Below are positions 1 to 11,326 of a stretch of 64,000 nt of DNA, piece by piece. The notes beneath the pieces were generated by a model. That model searched no databases. It was not told where the DNA came from and saw only the letters and a list, made by a program, of their open reading frames with translations. The position numbers and the translations under genes were made by a program. Source of the stretch: Hemerocallis citrina (Eukaryota > Streptophyta > Magnoliopsida > Asparagales > Asphodelaceae); NCBI GenBank assembly GCA_017893485.1, contig CM030366.1, forward strand, positions 186,169,947 to 186,233,946, in the 5' to 3' direction. Numbering within the stretch: position 1 is the stretch's first letter; each line of letters begins with the position of its first letter.

Positions 1-569
1 ATTTGATTTATTCACTTACTTTCATGCATGCAATTTTTTCCATGAGGTCTTGTTCATAATTTTGTTTGCATGTTGTATTTCTCCTATTTACATAACTCTT
101 GATTCCTTGTTCTTTTCCTACTTTTGTTTTTTTTATAATTGTCCAATTAGCTTGTACCACTTGCGGTCTGTGACTTGCATTAACGGGTACCTCTTTATTT
201 CTCCTTTTTGTAATAATATGCTTGCAGGCCCAGATGGAGAATTACCCGAAAGTGTTGCTGAGTAAAGATTTTAGTCATGTTTATTTTCATGTTATTTTAG
301 TTCCTGTTTATTCATGTACTTCTTGTTGTAATCCGGGCGTGTTTGACCTGCAACTATGTTTCTTTTCCAGTTGTTGGTTATGTCCTGTAATATGTCATGA
401 ACTATGTCATGTATTTTGTTATCCTATTGTGATTTTATATGCTTGCGTGGTTGATATTGTTATCTTGTTGTTGAGCTAACTATACAGCTTATGAATGATG
501 TATTCGCATCATTCGCTGGGCCTCAGTTACGTGCCTGTGTTCCCGTATTCTGGGAAGCGGGGCATGACA
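1..569 (+). repeat. 3' end of a long Ty3/gypsy (Tekay-like) LTR, family A
   Basis: The stretch aligns end to end with about 55740-56305, the 3' part of the solo LTR at 53399-56305. Shared blocks include GCAGGCCCAGATGGAGA, the CATTCGCTGGGCCTCAGT region and the terminus GGGAAGCGGGGCATGACA, which ends at 569. The minus-strand LTR at 6641-9991 ends the same way. The 5' part lies outside the window, so whether this is a solo LTR or part of a full element cannot be told. Short open frames here are LTR noise. Confidence 0.85.
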
Positions 570-574
570 TAAAT

Positions 575-900
575 ACTACTAATTTACACGTGCGATGCAC
601 TTTTTAATAATTTCAAAAAATAAAAATAAAAACTCTGACATAGGAAAGATTTGACCTGGAAACCTCCTTTATATTAGTTATGTACGTGCGTTGCACATGT
701 TGGTAGAATGACAAAATGACAAATGACACTAAGGCCTTCTCCCATTATAATATTAGAGATTAGAGATTAGAGATTATGTACGTGCATTGCACATGTTGGT
801 AGAATGACAAAATGACAAATGATATTAAGATCTTCTCCCATTATAATATTAGAGATTAGGTAGATTAGATAAACTAGAGATTAGAGATTAGAGATATAAC
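575..900. repeat. Dispersed repeat (ACGTGCGTTGCAC type), partly duplicated in tandem
   Basis: Blocks such as AATTTACACGTGCGATGCA, CTCCTTTATATTAGTTATGTA and TTCTCCCATTATAATATTAGA recur diverged at 26384-26655. Within this copy the second half (about 679-765) is repeated at about 774-855, and a GAGATTA run follows. No coding capacity. The class (MITE, SINE or Helitron end) is not decided by the sequence. Confidence 0.6.
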
Positions 901-906
901 AAACCT

Positions 907-1010
907 AGTTTGCAAACTGGTGTGCAAACGCCATTGCGAGCCGTCCGATCATGATGATCAATATCATCATGATCGGATGGCTCGTAACCCTTCTGCTCAA
1001 AATCAATTAA
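907..1010 (+). repeat. Left candidate TIR of the MULE
   Basis: The block TTTGCAAACTGGTGTGCAAAC, followed by GAGCCGTCCGATCATGATGATC, matches in reverse complement the block around 24650-24715 (TTGCAAACCGTGCAAACACC, then a GATCAAGATCATCTTGATC palindrome). Both arms have the same order: a pair of GCAAAC motifs, a GGCTxxTGGATCA-like block, a small palindrome, then an AC/CT-rich leader. Identity is only moderate. Confidence 0.45.
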
Positions 1011-1572
1011 GTGGGGGGTAATCTCGTAAATACCCCCACCCCACTTCATATCCCGTTTCTCTTTCTCTTTTGTTTCTCTATCCCCACTTCGAAGCTCCAC
1101 TGAACCCCCCCGACGACATGCTCCAACGAAACTCTAGCTCCGACGACCTCCGACGAACTCCCAACCTCCGGTGTCCACTCCCCCTCTTCACTCACTCATT
1201 TTCAGTAACACTCTCTCCCGACTCTGACACCTGACACCCCCCGACGACGGTGGGCGCAACTCCGACAAACTTCGACCACAACTCCGATTTCCTGAAACCT
1301 AGCTCCGACAAGGTATAATTTTTTTTTTTTGCTTTTTTATTTAATTTTGGGTCTCATCTACCCTCGTATGATTAATTTTATTAATTTTGTTTTACCTACT
1401 TTGCACTTATATCCCCTAATTTATTTGGTGAATTGCATAAGTGTTCTGATGCAAGAATATGTTAAAAATTTTTATTAATTTTGTCTCTTTGAATCAATTC
1501 TGAAAATTCTTGAGTAAAAAATTATTAAGGCGTTGTCAAGTATTGGGTGAATTCAATGTGTTAGGAAATATT
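1011..1572 (+). other. Leader-like region between the candidate TIR and the copia insertion
   Basis: About 1030-1310 is CT- and CCGACGAC-rich, like a plant 5' UTR, and ends CCGACAAGGTATAATTTTTTT, which resembles a 5' splice site followed by a T-rich intron. This could be the leader and first intron of the FAR1-like gene further right, with the copia element 1573-12410 inserted in the intron. That link is inference; no ORF of note is present. Confidence 0.3.
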
Positions 1573-2661
1573 TGTTAGAAAATGGGTGTTTTATACACCA
1601 TTTACGAACCAATTTTTGAGCAATTTTTTGAGTAAGATCCTCAATGAATTATTGAGAGACCTTGATTAATTTGTGTTCTCCTTCGTGAGTAGATCAAAAT
1701 CATATATTGGTTTGCTAAAAACGGTTAAGGGGTGAATAAAAAATTGTCTCTCAAAGTGAGACGTTTTCATTCTTGAAATGGGTTAAGGAAACATAGTCCC
1801 ACATCGGAAAAATCAAAGAAAATAGAAGAGGATATATAGTAACCTCCTTCTAAGCATTGTAAAATGGCTAGAAGAGAGGCTCTCTCTCTCTCGCGCGCGC
1901 GCAGGGGTGCAAATCCCGGACCGGATTACATGCGACTTGTGTGTGCCAGCCCGACCTGCGGACACGAATACCGGACCAATATGATCCCACCCCATGCAGA
2001 GCCAGTTTTTGCTACAGTTGTGATTTTTCTTTTTGTAACGGCTGAAATAAATGCAGAAATGGTTTTGCCTGCCGTTTCAGTGCTGTGTTGAATATTTTGT
2101 CTGCCGTTACACTAAAGGCATTCAAAGGCAATGACTGATGTCTACCGTTACAGTGCCGTCATTCAATTGATTGTCTGTCGTTACACTGAAAGCATTCATA
2201 GCCTTGTCTGCCGTTACAGTTTTAACCCTGACTCTATAAATAGAGGCCTCCCCTCTCATTTCTTCCATGCACTAGTAATCTTCTTTCTTCCTCCTCTGCG
2301 TTCTGTTCTGTTCTTCACTCCTGCTATTTGGTAAGTCGGTGATAGGATTCTGATGCTGCTGCTCAGTTCGAGGATGCTACGTGGTGCCTGCGTGAACACT
2401 CTGGTCGTTGCATCCTGGAAGACAGACGCCTTCGTACAATCCAGCAACCGGAAGAGGTGAAATCTGTTTTAAGGACACTGTGTGATACACAGGCTTCGAC
2501 TACTACAACTTGTAATCTGAAATTCAGTTTTGTAAGTTGTTATTTATTTATTTCATTTTTCTTCTTTCGGTTTTCTTTCTCTCCTATTTCCTTCTCGGTT
2601 TTCTGTGCCTCTCAATCTTTTAATTTATTGTAAAAGAAAATTTATAAACAATTTTGTAACA
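1573..2661 (+). repeat. 5' LTR of the copia element
   Basis: Begins TGTTAGAA, ends TGTAACA. Contains repeated CCGTTACA motifs in U3, a TATA box (CTCTATAAATAGAG, near 2232-2245) and a CT/CG simple run near 1880-1901. No TGGTATCAGAGC primer site follows at 2662, unlike most other elements in this window. Confidence 0.93.
2068..2245 (+). promoter_or_regulatory. LTR promoter: repeated CCGTTACA motifs plus TATA box
   Basis: Variants of TGYCGTTACA(C/G)T occur several times between about 2068 and 2220, interleaved with GGCATTCAWAGSC. They are followed by CTCTATAAATAGAGGCC. The same block is at about 11818-11995 in the 3' LTR. The core CCGTTA/CAGTTA resembles MYB-binding sites; tandem MYB sites in U3 are known to drive stress-induced copia elements such as tobacco Tto1. 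Function here is inference. Confidence 0.5.
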
Positions 2662-2769
2662 AACTTAAAACAGATTTTTAATTTTCTTGATTTCCGATTT
2701 TGAGACACTTCTTTTCTTTTCTTTAATCTGGAATACTTACACTCGTGTTGTGTAATTTTCAGAATTAAA

Positions 2770-3901
2770 ATGACTACTGCATCGGACAATGTTGCTGTGT
2801 CTGAAATGGTCCATGTGACAATGCCCACCGTTGTACCTATCTCAGTCTCCCATAGGGAGAAACCTGAGAAGTTCAACGGGCAGAACTTCAAAAGGTGGCA
2901 ACAGAAGATAATGTTCTATCTGACCATACTGAATCTTGCAAGATTCTTGAACGAAGAAGCTCCAAATCCTAAGGAAGATGAGCAAGATAACCAAGTCATT
3001 GCCGCTGTGGATGCTTGGAAAAAATGCTGATTACTTGTGTAGGAATTACATAATGAACGGATTAGCCGATTCTTTGTATAATGTATACATTGACAAAAGA
3101 ACAGCTAAAGAACTTTGGGAATCACTAGACCATAAGTATAAAACTGAGGATGCCAGGGCCAAGAAATTCATTGTGGGCCGCTTCCTAGACTATAAAATGG
3201 TAGATTCTAAAACAGTGATCAGTCAAGTTCAAGAACTACAACTGATTTTGCATGAGATTCATGCTGAAGGTATGAACTTAAGTGAATGTTTCCAAGTGGC
3301 ATGTATAATTGAAAAATTACCACAAGGTTGGAAAGACTTTAAGAATTACCTAAAGCATAAGCGAAAAGAAATGGGCATTGAAGATCTAATTGTCAGGCTT
3401 TGTATTGAACACGACAACAGAGGATCTGAAAAGGTTGGACTCGTCAGTCATTCAGCTAAGGCAAATGTAATGGAACATAAACAACATTTCAACAAGCACA
3501 ACAATAAGGGTCCCAGGTTGGGGCCCAAGGAAGGAATCTCTAAGAAGCCGAAGTTTCAAGGTAAGTGCTTCAATTGTGACAAAATGGGTCACAAGTCTAC
3601 TGAATGCAGACTTTCCAAGAAGAACAAGAACAGAGAAGCAAACTTGATTCAAGGGATTAATCAAGATATTTCCGATATCAACCTCTCAGCTGTGATCTCA
3701 GAGGTGAATATGTTAGGTTCAAACCCGAAGGAATGGTGGATTGACACTGAAGCTACTCGACATGTGTGCTCTAACAGAAGTATGTTCTCCACTTTCGAAC
3801 CATTAGAGAATGGGGAAAAAAATATTTATGGGGAACTCAGCTACTTCAGAAATCAATGGCCAAGGCAAGGTGATCTTGAAGATAACTTTTGGAAAGGCTG
3901 A
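2770..3901 (+). pseudogene. copia gag and protease (broken)
   Basis: Gag starts at ATG 2770 and has the plant copia UBN2-type start (EKFNGQNFKRWQQKIMFYL). A frameshift near 3020-3030, in an A-run after the DAWKK codons, moves the frame. The rest of Gag runs to a CCHC zinc knuckle ([14 protein letters not shown], from about 3567). The protease follows at about 3733 as [12 protein letters not shown]: the catalytic D-T/S-G triad reads DTE, so the glycine is lost. A further frame break after 3760 ends the frame at 3901. The polyprotein would package RNA and cut itself; this copy cannot. Confidence 0.9.
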
Positions 3902-5082
3902 CTCTGAACAATTTTGCATATGTTCCTAAAATCTGTAAGAACCTAGTATCTGGTTCGTTGCTTAATAACCACGGTTTTCGTTTAGTGTTCGAGTCGAACA
4001 AATTTGTTTTATCAAAGAGTGGAATTTATGTTGGTAGAGGATACATGTGTGGTGGAATGTTTAAACTCAATGTAATGACCATGGTCAAGAATATCAATAA
4101 AGCTAGCTCTTCTACTTATTTGCTTAAGTCTTCTATTTTATGGCATGGTAGACTAGGACATGTTAATTATGATACTTTGCGAAGACTAATTAACTTGAAT
4201 CACATACCAACATTCCAAATTAATTCCAAACACAAGTGTAAAACTTGTGTTGAGGCAAAACTAACAAGATCATCGTTTAAAAGTATTGAAAGAAACACTG
4301 AACTCCTTGATCTAATTCACACTGATATTTGAGATTTGAAAATGATATAAATAAGAGGTGGTAATAGATATTTTATTACCTTCATTGATGATAGTACGAA
4401 ATACTGCTATGTATATTTGCTTAAAAGCAAGGATGAAGCTATAGAGAAATTTGTTCTCTATAAGAATGAAGTTAAGAACCAACTCAATAAGAAAATTAAG
4501 GCGCTAAGAAGCAACCGAGGTGGAGAGTATGAATCGCCATTTGCTGACACGTGTGCTAAGCATGGAATTATACATGAAACGACAGCTCCTTATTCTCCTC
4601 AGTCCAACGGTGTTGCTGAGAGAAAAAATCGTACATTGAAAGAAATGATAAATGCAATGTTAATAAGTTCTGGTTTGCCACCAAACTTGTGGGGAGAAGC
4701 TATTCTTTCAGCTAACTACCTTTTGAATAAGGTCCCCAAAAAGAAAGAAGAGAAAACTCCATATGAATTATGGAAAGGAAGAAAGCCATCCTACAATTAC
4801 TTGCGAATGTGGGGATGTCTTGCCAAGGTGGCAGTACCTCCACCTAAGAAAGTAAAAATAGGATCAAAAACGGTTGATTGCATTTTTATTGGCTATGCAC
4901 TTAACATTAGTGCCTATTGGTTCTTGGTGCACAAATTAGATATCATTGATATATCAAAGACCACGATAATAGAGTCAAGAATTGCATCGTTCTTTGAAAA
5001 TGTATTTCCATGTAAGTCAAAGGAGGAACCAAGTTCCTCCAAAAGAACACATGAGACTATTAGTGAAGATAGTGAAGACTAA
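3889..5082 (+). pseudogene. copia integrase (broken)
   Basis: The gag-pre-integrase zinc-binding part is clear: HGRLGHVNYDTL followed by CKTCVEAK (about 4144-4260). A stop at 4330-4332 (TGA after HTDI) separates it from the core, which resumes from about 4350. The core includes FIDDSTKYCYVYL, the SNRGGEYESP stretch and the downstream PYSPQSNGVAERKNRTL block with its catalytic Glu, then WGCLAKVAVPPPKK. The reading frame ends at 5082 in an acidic Ser/Glu-rich linker. Family: DDE retroviral-type integrase of Ty1/copia. Confidence 0.9.
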
Positions 5083-5099
5083 GATGAAGAAGTTGAAGA

Positions 5100-5898
5100 G
5101 GAACCTCGATGCTGTAAAAGAACAAGAATGGAAAAATCTTTTGGTCTGGATTTCTTGACTTTTATGCTTGAAGGTGAACCCCAAACTTTCAAGGAAGCGG
5201 TGAACTCTAGTGATGGTCCTCTATGGAAAGAAGCCATCAAGAGTGAAATTGATTCTATCTTGCAAAATCATACTTAGGAACTAGTGGATCTTCCACCAGG
5301 TAGTAAACATTTAGGTTCCAAGTGGATCTTCAAGAGAAAAATAAAACCTGATGGATCAATTGAAAAATACAAGGCAAGACTTGTAATTAAAGGCTATAAA
5401 CAAAAGAAAGGTCTTGATTACTTTGATACATATTCTCCTGTGACGAGAATAAATTCCATTAGGATGGTACTTGCAGTAGCAGTTCTACGTAATCTTGAAG
5501 TACATCAAATGGATGTAAAAACAGCTTTTCTTAATGGAGATTTAGATAAAGAAATCTACATGGAACAACCTGAGGGCTTTTCAGCTCCAGGACATGAAAA
5601 GAAAGTGTGTAAACTGGTGAAGTCATTATATGGCTTGAAATAAACTCCAAAGCAATGGCATGAGAAATTTGACAATGTCATGATGACCAATGGTTTCAAG
5701 ATTAATGAATGTGACAAATGTGTATATGTCAAAGACACAGAAAATGGATATATCATTATATATTTGTATGTAGATGACAAGCTTATTATTGGAAGCAATG
5801 ATCAGATGATTAAATCTGTTAAAAACATGTTGAACTCAAGGTTTGACATGAAAGACATGGGACTAGCTGATGTTATATTAGGAATTAAAACATGTTGA
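5100..5898 (+). pseudogene. copia reverse transcriptase, N-terminal and palm part (broken)
   Basis: Recognisable RT blocks are KARLVIKGYKQKKGLDYFDTYSPV, VHQMDVKTAFLNGDLDKEIYM, VCKLVKSLYGLK and the catalytic loop YVDDKLIIGS near 5766-5795. In-frame stops lie at 5275-5277 (TAG) and 5641-5643 (TAA where the family has Gln). Coding similarity ends at about 5890 (MGLADVILGIK). RNase H resumes only at 9992, beyond the gypsy fragment. Confidence 0.9.
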
Positions 5899-5919
5899 AT
5901 TCAAGGTTTGACATGAAAG
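5822..5919 (+). repeat. 33-bp direct repeat at the left edge of the gypsy insertion
   Basis: 5822-5854 and 5887-5919 are the same 33-bp segment (AAAACATGTTGAA...GACATGAAAG) with one C/T difference. The first is genuine RT coding sequence; the second follows GGAATTA directly and is out of place. It looks like a local template switch or repair duplication at the insertion junction. Confidence 0.85.
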
Positions 5920-5989
5920 TCCTTGTTATAACATTGCATGAACAATTATGTAACAAATCCAAAATGGAACATTGACTTAACCTGTTTTA

Positions 5990-6468
5990 GGGCCAAGAAT
6001 TGTTGTTCCATCTCAACTCGAGTACTACTGGGGAAGAACTTCTCCAAGAATCCCCGAGTAAAAGTAGCCCAAGCAATAGGCCTCTCAAGTTGCTCAGACT
6101 TGGCCATCCACCAGATATGAGCCAAATCCACCAGCTGGATGGAAACACCGTCCACCCGATCAGTCTCGGCAACACGAGCCGCTAAAAACAAGCACCCAGT
6201 TCGGATCAACCACTGTTCAGCCTCCAAAGGCGTCTCAGTGCCGGAAAAATGGTCGGGATGTAGCCTCATAAAATTTGTAACTATCCCTGGGCGATGCGGA
6301 AGATTTGCCTGCACAGGCACAACAGGAGGCGGAACCCGGGCAGCTTCAAGAGCAGCCATCACAAGATCATGTGGTTTTGCTGCTGATTAATCAGTCGCTC
6401 AAGCACAGTCGTGACAGCCTCAGTCGGATCAACCTGCGACTGAGAAGTAGAACCTCTGCGAGCCATAG
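5990..6468 (-). pseudogene. gypsy gag N-terminal fragment (broken)
   Basis: Starts MARRGSTSQSQVDPTEAV at 6468, then frameshifts near 6370. The following frame carries the Retrotrans_gag signature: LHPDHFSGTETPLEAEQW, then LERPIAWATFTRGFLEKFFPS and EMEQQFLALKQ. Homology ends there at about 5990; the last residues of the open frame are foreign. Identification as chromovirus Gag is firm; it is truncated to about the N-terminal third. Confidence 0.85.
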
Positions 6469-6618
6469 TCTGCACAAAACCAAAAACAATTAGCGTCCAG
6501 AATCTGAGTTGGTATAATTTCATTTATGTATGCATGGTTGGTGAAATATTGTGCAGATCCCAGTTCGAGCCAAGCTTGTCTAATATATTAGGCAACTAAT
6601 ACATTAGCCAAACCTGGT

Positions 6619-6630
6619 GCTCTGATACCA
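6619..6630 (-). other. Primer-binding site, tRNA-iMet type
   Basis: The minus strand reads TGGTATCAGAGC, the complement of the initiator-methionine tRNA 3' end, a standard plant retrotransposon primer site. It is 10 nt from the LTR end, wider than usual. Confidence 0.85.
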
Positions 6631-6640
6631 CTAAAAACCC

Positions 6641-9600
6641 TTTCACGCCCCGCTTCCCAAAAAGAATACGGAATACGGATATGTAACAAAAGCCCAGCGG
6701 ATGATTTTCATCATCCATAAGCTGTTCAAGAATCTTTACAAAATTTCACAAGATAATCAGAGTCGGAAGCGAAAGATACAACCAAACATGCATAATTGAA
6801 ACAAGATACCAACAGAAATTACTTGAAACCAAATACAATTATCTCAAATAATCAAGTTCTGAACAAGTCAAATATTCTGGGTCACATCGCCTAAATACAA
6901 ATAAATATCCAAGTAATCAAGTACATTTTATTCAAGTTCAAGCAACAAATAATAATAATAAAGCAGAAACTCCAGCACTAATACATCATCCTGCCAATAC
7001 CATCTGACAGCCGTCCATCCTGATCTGCAATTAGTAAATTTGCAGGAGAAGGAAGAAGAAAAATAAGTACCCGTCAATTGCAAGTTACGGGTCACATATA
7101 ATGTATGATACAAGCACATGGGGAAACTAATTAGCAACATGGTATAAGTATGATGTCAACATAACAACTAGCATGGTAAAAGTGAACAAGTATAAATGTC
7201 TTAAATCAAGTGTCAAGAAATCAAGTATCTTATAAACATGCATCAAGTGTCAAGTGTCATGTAATCATGTATCAAATATCATGTTTCAAGTGTCATGTAA
7301 TAAGTCGCATGTATCATGTAGTCAAGTATCAAGCAAGCATGTATCATGTTCAAGTAGCATATTCAAGTAGCATGTATCGAGTCTTGTAGTGATTTACTAT
7401 CTAGGTAGCACTTCATGCATCCCGGTTTTTACTACATGGTTGCTACAACAAACAGTTTCGCTTTAGATTTTATAGGGGACCATACAGGGCAGTGTACTCA
7501 GGGACAAGCTCCAAGTATCATGTAATCATGTATCATGTAAATAAACTCCAAAACCCAAACAAGCTCCAGTGTCATGTGTGTACGTGTCATGTATATCGTG
7601 TCAAGCTCCACATGTAAACAAGCTCCAATAACCACTAGGTTCTTCCGAGTACACATTTCTGCACTATCCACTACTAGATCTTTTCCTTAACCCCGGCTTG
7701 GTTAATTTTTTTATTATTAATGTCAAACATGCATGTAGATGTGCAAAACATATCAAGAATAGCATGGCAAGATCACGTGACAAGTGCAAGTTGCAAGATA
7801 GACATGTACGTGTGCAAGACAGTTCATAAAAGAATAAAAATGTCAAATCTCAAGTTCAGGACAGTAAGATCCTACTGTAGTAAAACAGTAATTTTCAGTA
7901 TTACAAACATCAAATCTGGATCCGTCGAAGGATCTGGAAAATAGACTTTCACACGAATCTAGCGAATATAAATAAGTCATATACTAATTCACAAAATCAT
8001 AACTCAAAACTGGTTTTAATACAGAAAATAGGTTCAGCCAGAAATCAGGAAAACGAATTCAAGAACAGGAAAATAGCATGAAAACTCAATAAATAACTCC
8101 ACGAAAAATCAGGGGTATTCCCCTATATGTCCAGCAACTAAATATAAAGTTTCATAATTTTTCAGGAAAAATAGATCAGTCATAAAAAATAAGAAAGCAT
8201 CAAGAAAACGTAGTTTGGCAAATATGGAATTCCCAACACTGCTGTACGAAAACTAAGATATCTCGCAACCAGTGAAACGAAATCCAATTCTGCCAGGGAT
8301 AAGAAAATAGATAAAATATACTAACTTTCATATTTCTCAAGCATTTTTCATACAGTAAAAGGAATCATAGTGAAAATAAGGTTCTTTACTGAACAGCGAG
8401 TAAAATACAGCACATAGATTTTATAAACGAGCATGGAACATCACATAAAACTTATCAATAAAATTCACCAAAATTTTGGGTAATCCCTAACTAGATAAAG
8501 AAACACTTACCAAAGTTTTGGATCAAAATAATATGTATAGCACAGTTCTTTAAAATAATTTGTCATTAAAATTACCGAAAAACAGAATCTGAAAAAGATC
8601 GACACCTCTGTACTAAAATAGCCATAACTCAGTCATACGAAATCAAAATCAAGCAAGGTCAAGGGGGTTTGAAAATATACGAAATTATCTAAAACTCATG
8701 TTTTATACTGAAATCAAGATATTGACTTTAACATAGTCGAAAACATCAAACAAAACAGAACAGCGTCAAACTACAAATTTTTCCCCTTAAAACAAAAACA
8801 ACATAGATTCAAGAAAATTGATCCAAACACATCCAAACATGAAATCGAGTCTACCAAGTGTCTAAACATCATGATTTAGGGTATCTAACATGTCCAAGCC
8901 AAGAATTTCACATGGGTCTCAACCAAAATACGAATTTACACAAAAGTCTCACATACACGATCTAAAATCAAGAACGGGCGAATCCTAGGTTAAATCATGT
9001 CAAGATTGTGTCGTGGGTCATCTATGGTCATATTTTCACAATAGAGACAAAACTCATCAAAGAAAATATAAACAAGAGGCGTCTCTAGACCCAACTACAC
9101 TATAGGTGAACTTTTGGACTTATATCAAACAAATGAATTGGAGTACAAGTTACTTGCCTTAATTTGGGGATAAAGAACGATGCAAACGAGAATAGAAGCA
9201 AAACCCACAAATGAAAATCCGCAAATCCACGAATCTAAGCAACACGAGCAAGAATCTCCCCACGAACGAACTTCCAATGCGAGAGACGATAAAGTGGCTA
9301 GCGGCCACTTGAGAACACCACGAGAGAACTAGGGTTTGAATAGAGCAAGAGGATTGTGATGGTGGTGTAGAGATGGTCGGGATTGGTCAAGGAGAAGGGG
9401 GTTCGGGTTTGTGGTGTGCTGGAGTGGGGAGTAGGCCGGAGGTGAGGCTCGACTTGGGTGTGTAGCCGGACAAGGAGAGGGAGAGAGAGAGAGAGGGCCG
9501 GGATGTGAGGGAGATAGAAAATTAGGGTTGGGGTTTAGGATTTGTGGAGAGGAGTGTTTATATATAGGGTTAGGATGTAGGTTAATGGGTTAATGGGTAT

Positions 9601-9991
9601 TAGGAGTAGTATTTGGTTTACAAATGGGTTTTGAGTTTTGGTTCAAATAGAAATAGGAATGCAAATAGGATTGGGAATTTATTTGGCTTTGAAATTTTAT
9701 TAGGGATCAAATAATAGGAGTGGGAAAAAAAAGACAACCAAAACACCACCACAATACCACGAAAAATAAAAGTAAAGATAACGAGACCAAAAATGGGAGA
9801 ACGATCAAAATAATGAAAAACGAAACAGAAGAGACAATAAATCAAACACAAGGAGCTCAAAATGAAATAAAATGAGTATATATTGAAAACAACTTCAATC
9901 TACGGTTCAGAAAAATACAAGGGAGAAAAATACACTGAAACGAAAAAAAAAAATACAGGCAGAATACACAAAATGAAAAACAGGGGTTACA
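6641..9991 (-). repeat. 5' LTR (family A) of the gypsy fragment
   Basis: Reading the minus strand, it begins TGTAACCCCTGTTTTTC (ending at plus 9991) and ends GGGAAGCGGGGCGTGAAA. It matches the solo LTR at 53399-56305, which begins TGTAACCCCTGTTCCCG. The terminal CA has become AA. The stretch about 7150-7400 is rich in CAAGT/ATCATGT short repeats. Length about 3.35 kb, no genuine ORF. Confidence 0.88.
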
Positions 9992-10741
9992 TAATTCTGG
10001 AATTGCCACAACTCCAATAGATCTAACTTTATATTTATCCAAGAATAAAGGTGAAGGTATTTCTCAAGTAGAATACGCTAGAATCATAGGCAGTCTAATG
10101 TACTTAATGAGTTGTACAAGACCAGACATAGCCTATGCAGTGAGTAAACTAAGTAGATACACGAGTAATCCTGGAAGCGAGCATTGACAAGCAATTACAA
10201 GAGTACCGGAGTACTTGCATTTTACTCGTAACTATGGGCTGTACTATACGAGATACCTGGCTATACTTGAAGGATACAGTGATGCAAACTGGATATCAGT
10301 GATAATTCAAAATCCACTAGTGGCTATGTGTTTACACTAGGTGGTGCAGCAGTTTCTTGGAAATCCTCGAAACAAATAGTGATTACTAAATCTACGATGG
10401 AATCTGAATTCATTGCACTGGACAAATGTGGGGAAGAGGCTGAATGGTTATGCCACTTCCTTGAGGATATTCCAAGGTGGACAAAGCTTGTACCTCCAAT
10501 CTGCATACATTCAGATAGTCAATCTATAATTTGTAGAGCACAGAGAAATATGTATAATGGTAAATTTAGACATATTTGTCGAAGACATAATACCATTAGA
10601 CAACTACTCTCTACCGGGGTTATCTCTGTGGACTATGTAAAGTCAAAGGATAATATTGCGGATCCGTTAACCAAAGGGTTAAACAGAGAGTTGGTTGATA
10701 AATCATCGAGGAGAATGGGACTAAAGCCTATGAAAAAATAA
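9992..10741 (+). pseudogene. copia RT C-terminus and RNase H (broken)
   Basis: Continues the copia pol after the gypsy insert. TTPIDLTLYLSKNKGEG and QVEYARIIGSLMYLMSCTRP, then DIAYAVSKLSRYTSNPGSEH, are followed by a stop and frame changes. The RNase H core is open from 10328: [64 protein letters not shown] and the end [18 protein letters not shown], stopping at 10741. The classical C-terminal DPLTKGL signature marks the end of the polyprotein. Confidence 0.92.
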
Positions 10742-11326
10742 GTCGATACAATGGACACCCAATCTAGCTGACTGGAGATCCCAAGATCTGGGTTCAAAGG
10801 GACATCTAAATTGTAAAGACCAAGTTGGATCACTGTGGAGATTTTCCCATTTCCATTCCCATGATGAAATAGTGATTTCTGTAAGGTAACAGGTTAAGCT
10901 AGGCTTTTAATGATTCTTATGCGTCGGATATCCGAGCAGAGTAATGCGGGTTACTCTTAGGTAAGAAATCAGCTATGTAAGAGGCAAGAAGGGCCGCTTC
11001 CAAGGGAATAATATACGGCAATATTCCTGTTAAACTCTTATAGAACCAGGCATATGTTCATGGCCAAAACGAACATAACAGTGAGAACTGAAAATGCGTT
11101 GGGAAGATTTCTGTGTGAGATATGTCATCGTTTACACAAATGGCAGAACAGTTCAAGGACATCGCGTCTACTGTTTAGTTACTAAAGTAAACATATTTTC
11201 ATAAGGGAAGGTTCAAAGGGTAACACCTACCTATCCTATGCAGTAATCAACCGTTGAATTCTATCACCAAGTCTGTCGTGTCAGTCTATCGTGTCTGTGG
11301 TCGTCAATTTTCATTCATGTGGGGAA
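10742..11326 (+). other. copia 3' non-coding region with polypurine tract
   Basis: 585 bp between the end of pol and the 3' LTR without coding signal. It ends in ATGTGGGGAA (11317-11326), a short purine tract directly before the LTR start, the expected plus-strand primer. Confidence 0.7.

Larger units (their letters stand above)
5990..9991 (-). mobile_element. Truncated Ty3/gypsy (Tekay-like chromovirus) fragment: 5' LTR, PBS, partial gag
   Basis: On the minus strand the order is LTR (9991 to 6641), a 10-nt spacer, the tRNA-iMet primer site (6630-6619), a leader, then gag from ATG 6468 to about 5990, where homology stops. No pol and no second LTR are present. The right edge is exact: LTR end at 9991, copia RNase H coding resumes at 9992. 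The left edge is ragged, with about 70 bp of unassigned filler (5920-5990). LTR family A is shared with 1-569 and 53399-56305. Long LTRs starting TGTAACCCC with an iMet primer site fit the Tekay/Del clade. Confidence 0.85.

Noticed and set aside
1864..2091. 75-codon frame in the copia LTR
   Set aside because: Inside the LTR, not conserved in frame in the second LTR.
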